Shown: piece by piece, positions 6,071 to 7,077 of the stretch
How positions within the stretch are numbered: position 1 is the first letter of the stretch
Layout: every line of letters begins with the position of its first letter
Source of the DNA: Candidatus Atribacter hydrocarboniphilus
GTDB lineage: Bacteria; Atribacterota; Atribacteria; Atribacterales; Atribacteraceae
NCBI GenBank assembly: GCA_003542295.1
Contig: DPKX01000159.1
Coordinates: 1 to 7,077 of the forward strand
Length of the DNA stretch: 7,077 nt
Reading direction: 5' to 3'
Position numbers and translations under genes: made by a program
Notes under the pieces: generated by a model
What the model was told of the DNA's origin: nothing
Database searches by the model: none
Seen by the model: only the letters and a program-made list of their open reading frames with translations

Positions 6071-6464
6071 AAAATAAACCACAATGACACCGACCATTTT
6101 TTTCAACATCCCCCTGGCGGGTGTAAATACAAGGACAAACATTGTCTTGAACGTTGTCAATTCTACAAGGACAATAGAAATCTCCAAATCGCTGATACTT
6201 TTTAAGCAAACCTTCCACCAGGGCTTCCTTCATTTCATTGAAATGGTAACCACGGAATCGAGCAAAATTATCCATTCTTTGTCTTATTTCATCTTCTAAG
6301 GAGATATCCTTAGGTCGCTCTAAAACTATATGATCTTGTTTTAAAACCATTACTAAGACTGCACCACAGACTGGACAAATGATCCTTTTCCCAGCTTCTT
6401 TTGTTTCTTTCGGAATAAAGTTGACCTGGCAGACTGGGCAGAGGATTTTTTCTTGGGCATTCAT
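6063..6464 (-). CDS. Ferredoxin:thioredoxin reductase catalytic-subunit-like protein with N-terminal zinc ribbon
   Basis: A 133-residue protein predicted to use a 4Fe-4S cluster to reduce a disulfide with electrons from ferredoxin. The C-terminal domain (about 55-133) has the FTR signature: CPC at 98-100, CPC at 110-112 and CHC at 126-128, ending in GLFWK. By comparison with spinach FTR, C98, C110, C112 and C126 should bind the cluster and C100/C128 form the redox disulfide. Spacing is CPC-x9-CPC-x13-CHC, unlike the x16/x8 of plant enzymes and more like archaeal and anaerobe homologues as I recall them. The N-terminus (1-45) adds CPVC at 9-12 and CPVC at 30-33, a zinc-ribbon or rubredoxin-like metal site. 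No FTR variable chain is present. The ATG overlaps the glutaredoxin stop (ATGA), and AAGGAGG at 6475-6481 inside that gene is a well-placed ribosome binding site. The adjacent glutaredoxin is the likely partner. Confidence 0.9.
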   Translation of the reverse strand: MNAQEKILCPVCQVNFIPKETKEAGKRIICPVCGAVLVMVLKQDHIVLERPKDISLEDEIRQRMDNFARFRGYHFNEMKEALVEGLLKKYQRFGDFYCPCRIDNVQDNVCPCIYTRQGDVEKNGRCHCGLFWK

Positions 6465-6709
6465 TTTTCTAAAGCCTCCTTGATACGAAGTTCATCATAC
6501 CCAACAATGACTTCATCATCAATAACAATAACTGGGAATGCTCGTCGACCAGAAATTTTCTGTACTTCACTTATGGTTTTTTCTTTTTCATCCTCTTTGA
6601 GAAGATCCACATCTACTGATTCATAGGCAATCTGATGGTTGGTAAAATATTTCTTTGCCATGGTACAAAAAGGGCAGGTACTCAATGCATACAACATAAT
6701 TTTTTTCAT
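6461..6709 (-). CDS. Glutaredoxin-family thiol-disulfide oxidoreductase
   Basis: A small cytoplasmic redox protein of 82 residues with the thioredoxin fold. CPFC at residues 12-15 follows the first strand IMLYALST, the cis-proline is P59 in FPVIVID, and GYDELRIKEAL (70-80) gives the usual glycine turn and last helix. The dithiol CPFC and compact size fit NrdH-like or archaeal-type glutaredoxins; whether it uses glutathione cannot be told, and in an anaerobe the neighbouring FTR-like enzyme is a likelier reductant. It is first in a two-gene minus-strand operon, with its TGA overlapping the ATG of the next gene. The start is supported by GAGGAGG at 6721-6727 on the minus strand, 11 bases upstream. 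A closer out-of-frame ATG at 6719 is too near that site and does not lead into the family sequence. Possible targets include ribonucleotide reductase or metabolic enzymes, by inference. Confidence 0.9.
   Translation of the reverse strand: MKKIMLYALSTCPFCTMAKKYFTNHQIAYESVDVDLLKEDEKEKTISEVQKISGRRAFPVIVIDDEVIVGYDELRIKEALEK
6475..6481 (-). promoter_or_regulatory. Internal ribosome binding site for the FTR-like gene
   Basis: On the minus strand this reads AAGGAGG, 10 bases before the ATG at 6464, and it lies inside the last codons of the glutaredoxin gene. It means the second gene can load its own ribosomes despite the ATGA overlap, unlike nifS, whose start has no strong site. Confidence 0.75.
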
Positions 6710-7077
6710 TTCTTTTCATTCCTCCTCTTCATGATTATTCATGATTTCACTCGAATGATAAACAAACGATCGCTATGCGGGCTAATTTTCTGGTCTTTCT
6801 TTAGATACCAATTGATTTATAAAAGTGCGATAAGCCAATAGGTACGTGCTACAAAGGATAGAAACAAACATTTTAAGAGAAAAATCACAACGAGCGTCCT
6901 GATCGATTTTCGTTTCTAAAGACAATAAAAAAATAACAGCCTTTTTTGGTGAAGTCTTCTGATTCTTTCTGAAGATTGATAATAACAGTGGCTTTTAGCT
7001 TCATCCTTCCATTCATAAAATTAGGAACTTCATCCTATTATATCTTAAACTCATTTTTTATAAATTTATTCAAAAAA
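6710..7077. other. Non-coding right end of the window
   Basis: 368 bp with no gene I can support. It should contain the promoter of the glutaredoxin/FTR-like operon, but no convincing -35/-10 pair was found; a minus-strand AATAAT at 6734-6739 would put the start inside the ribosome binding site. The strong Shine-Dalgarno GAGGAGG is at 6721-6727. A short direct repeat TTCATGATT (6728-6736 and 6738-6746) lies just upstream of it. A 43-codon minus-strand frame (7016 to 6885) has no family resemblance and is considered chance. Confidence 0.5.

Noticed and set aside
5515..6187. Overlapping minus-strand frames of 191 and 103 codons opposite the 3' half of nifS
   Set aside because: They lie antisense to the conserved NifS catalytic loop and cross the bidirectional terminator; no domain is recognisable.
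6885..7016. 43-codon minus-strand frame near the right end
   Set aside because: Short, no family resemblance and no well-placed ribosome binding site; possible but unsupported.

Overview
The window is AT-rich bacterial DNA with short spacers, stop/start overlaps and intrinsic-type terminators. It carries six genes, one of them cut by the left edge. A full three-domain NifU, NifS, a ferredoxin:thioredoxin-reductase-type protein and a small glutaredoxin together point to an anaerobic bacterium. An uncultured lineage such as Atribacterota would fit, but the sequence alone does not prove any taxon, so this is a low-confidence impression. No mobile element, CRISPR array, tRNA or rRNA was seen.

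Left part, plus strand (1-1909): the 3' portion of a possible PHP-type metallohydrolase gene overlaps the start of a PfkB-family sugar-phosphate kinase of the 1-phosphofructokinase/tagatose-6-phosphate kinase type. A 385-bp non-coding spacer follows. It holds a weak hairpin/T-run and a 17-bp perfect hairpin followed by T5. Convergent to the kinase, on the minus strand (2295-3593), lies a GatZ/KbaZ-family protein, the family annotated as the non-catalytic subunit of tagatose-1,6-bisphosphate aldolase. The kinase and the GatZ-like protein could act on related ketohexose phosphates, although no GatY/KbaY catalytic aldolase is present here.

Right part: a 408-bp divergent intergenic region separates the GatZ-like gene from nifU-nifS (4002-6019, plus strand, 4-bp ATGA overlap). 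All nine NifU cysteines and the NifS lysine and cysteine are present. No nitrogenase gene is visible, so this pair probably serves general Fe-S assembly. Just upstream, a perfect TATAAT overlaps a 15-bp palindrome that looks like an operator. nifS converges on a minus-strand pair, glutaredoxin then FTR-like reductase (6709 to 6063, again a 4-bp ATGA overlap). A symmetrical 20-bp-stem terminator that includes the FTR-like stop codon separates them. The last 368 bp hold no gene I can support.

Taken together, the right half is an Fe-S and thiol-redox neighbourhood: NifS supplies sulfur, NifU builds clusters, and the FTR-like 4Fe-4S enzyme could pass ferredoxin electrons to the neighbouring glutaredoxin. 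The left half is a sugar-phosphate metabolism neighbourhood. I found no clear previously undescribed multi-gene system. The most worthwhile leads are the orphan GatZ-like/kinase pairing, the zinc-ribbon-FTR/glutaredoxin pair, and the regulatory structures in the two large spacers.
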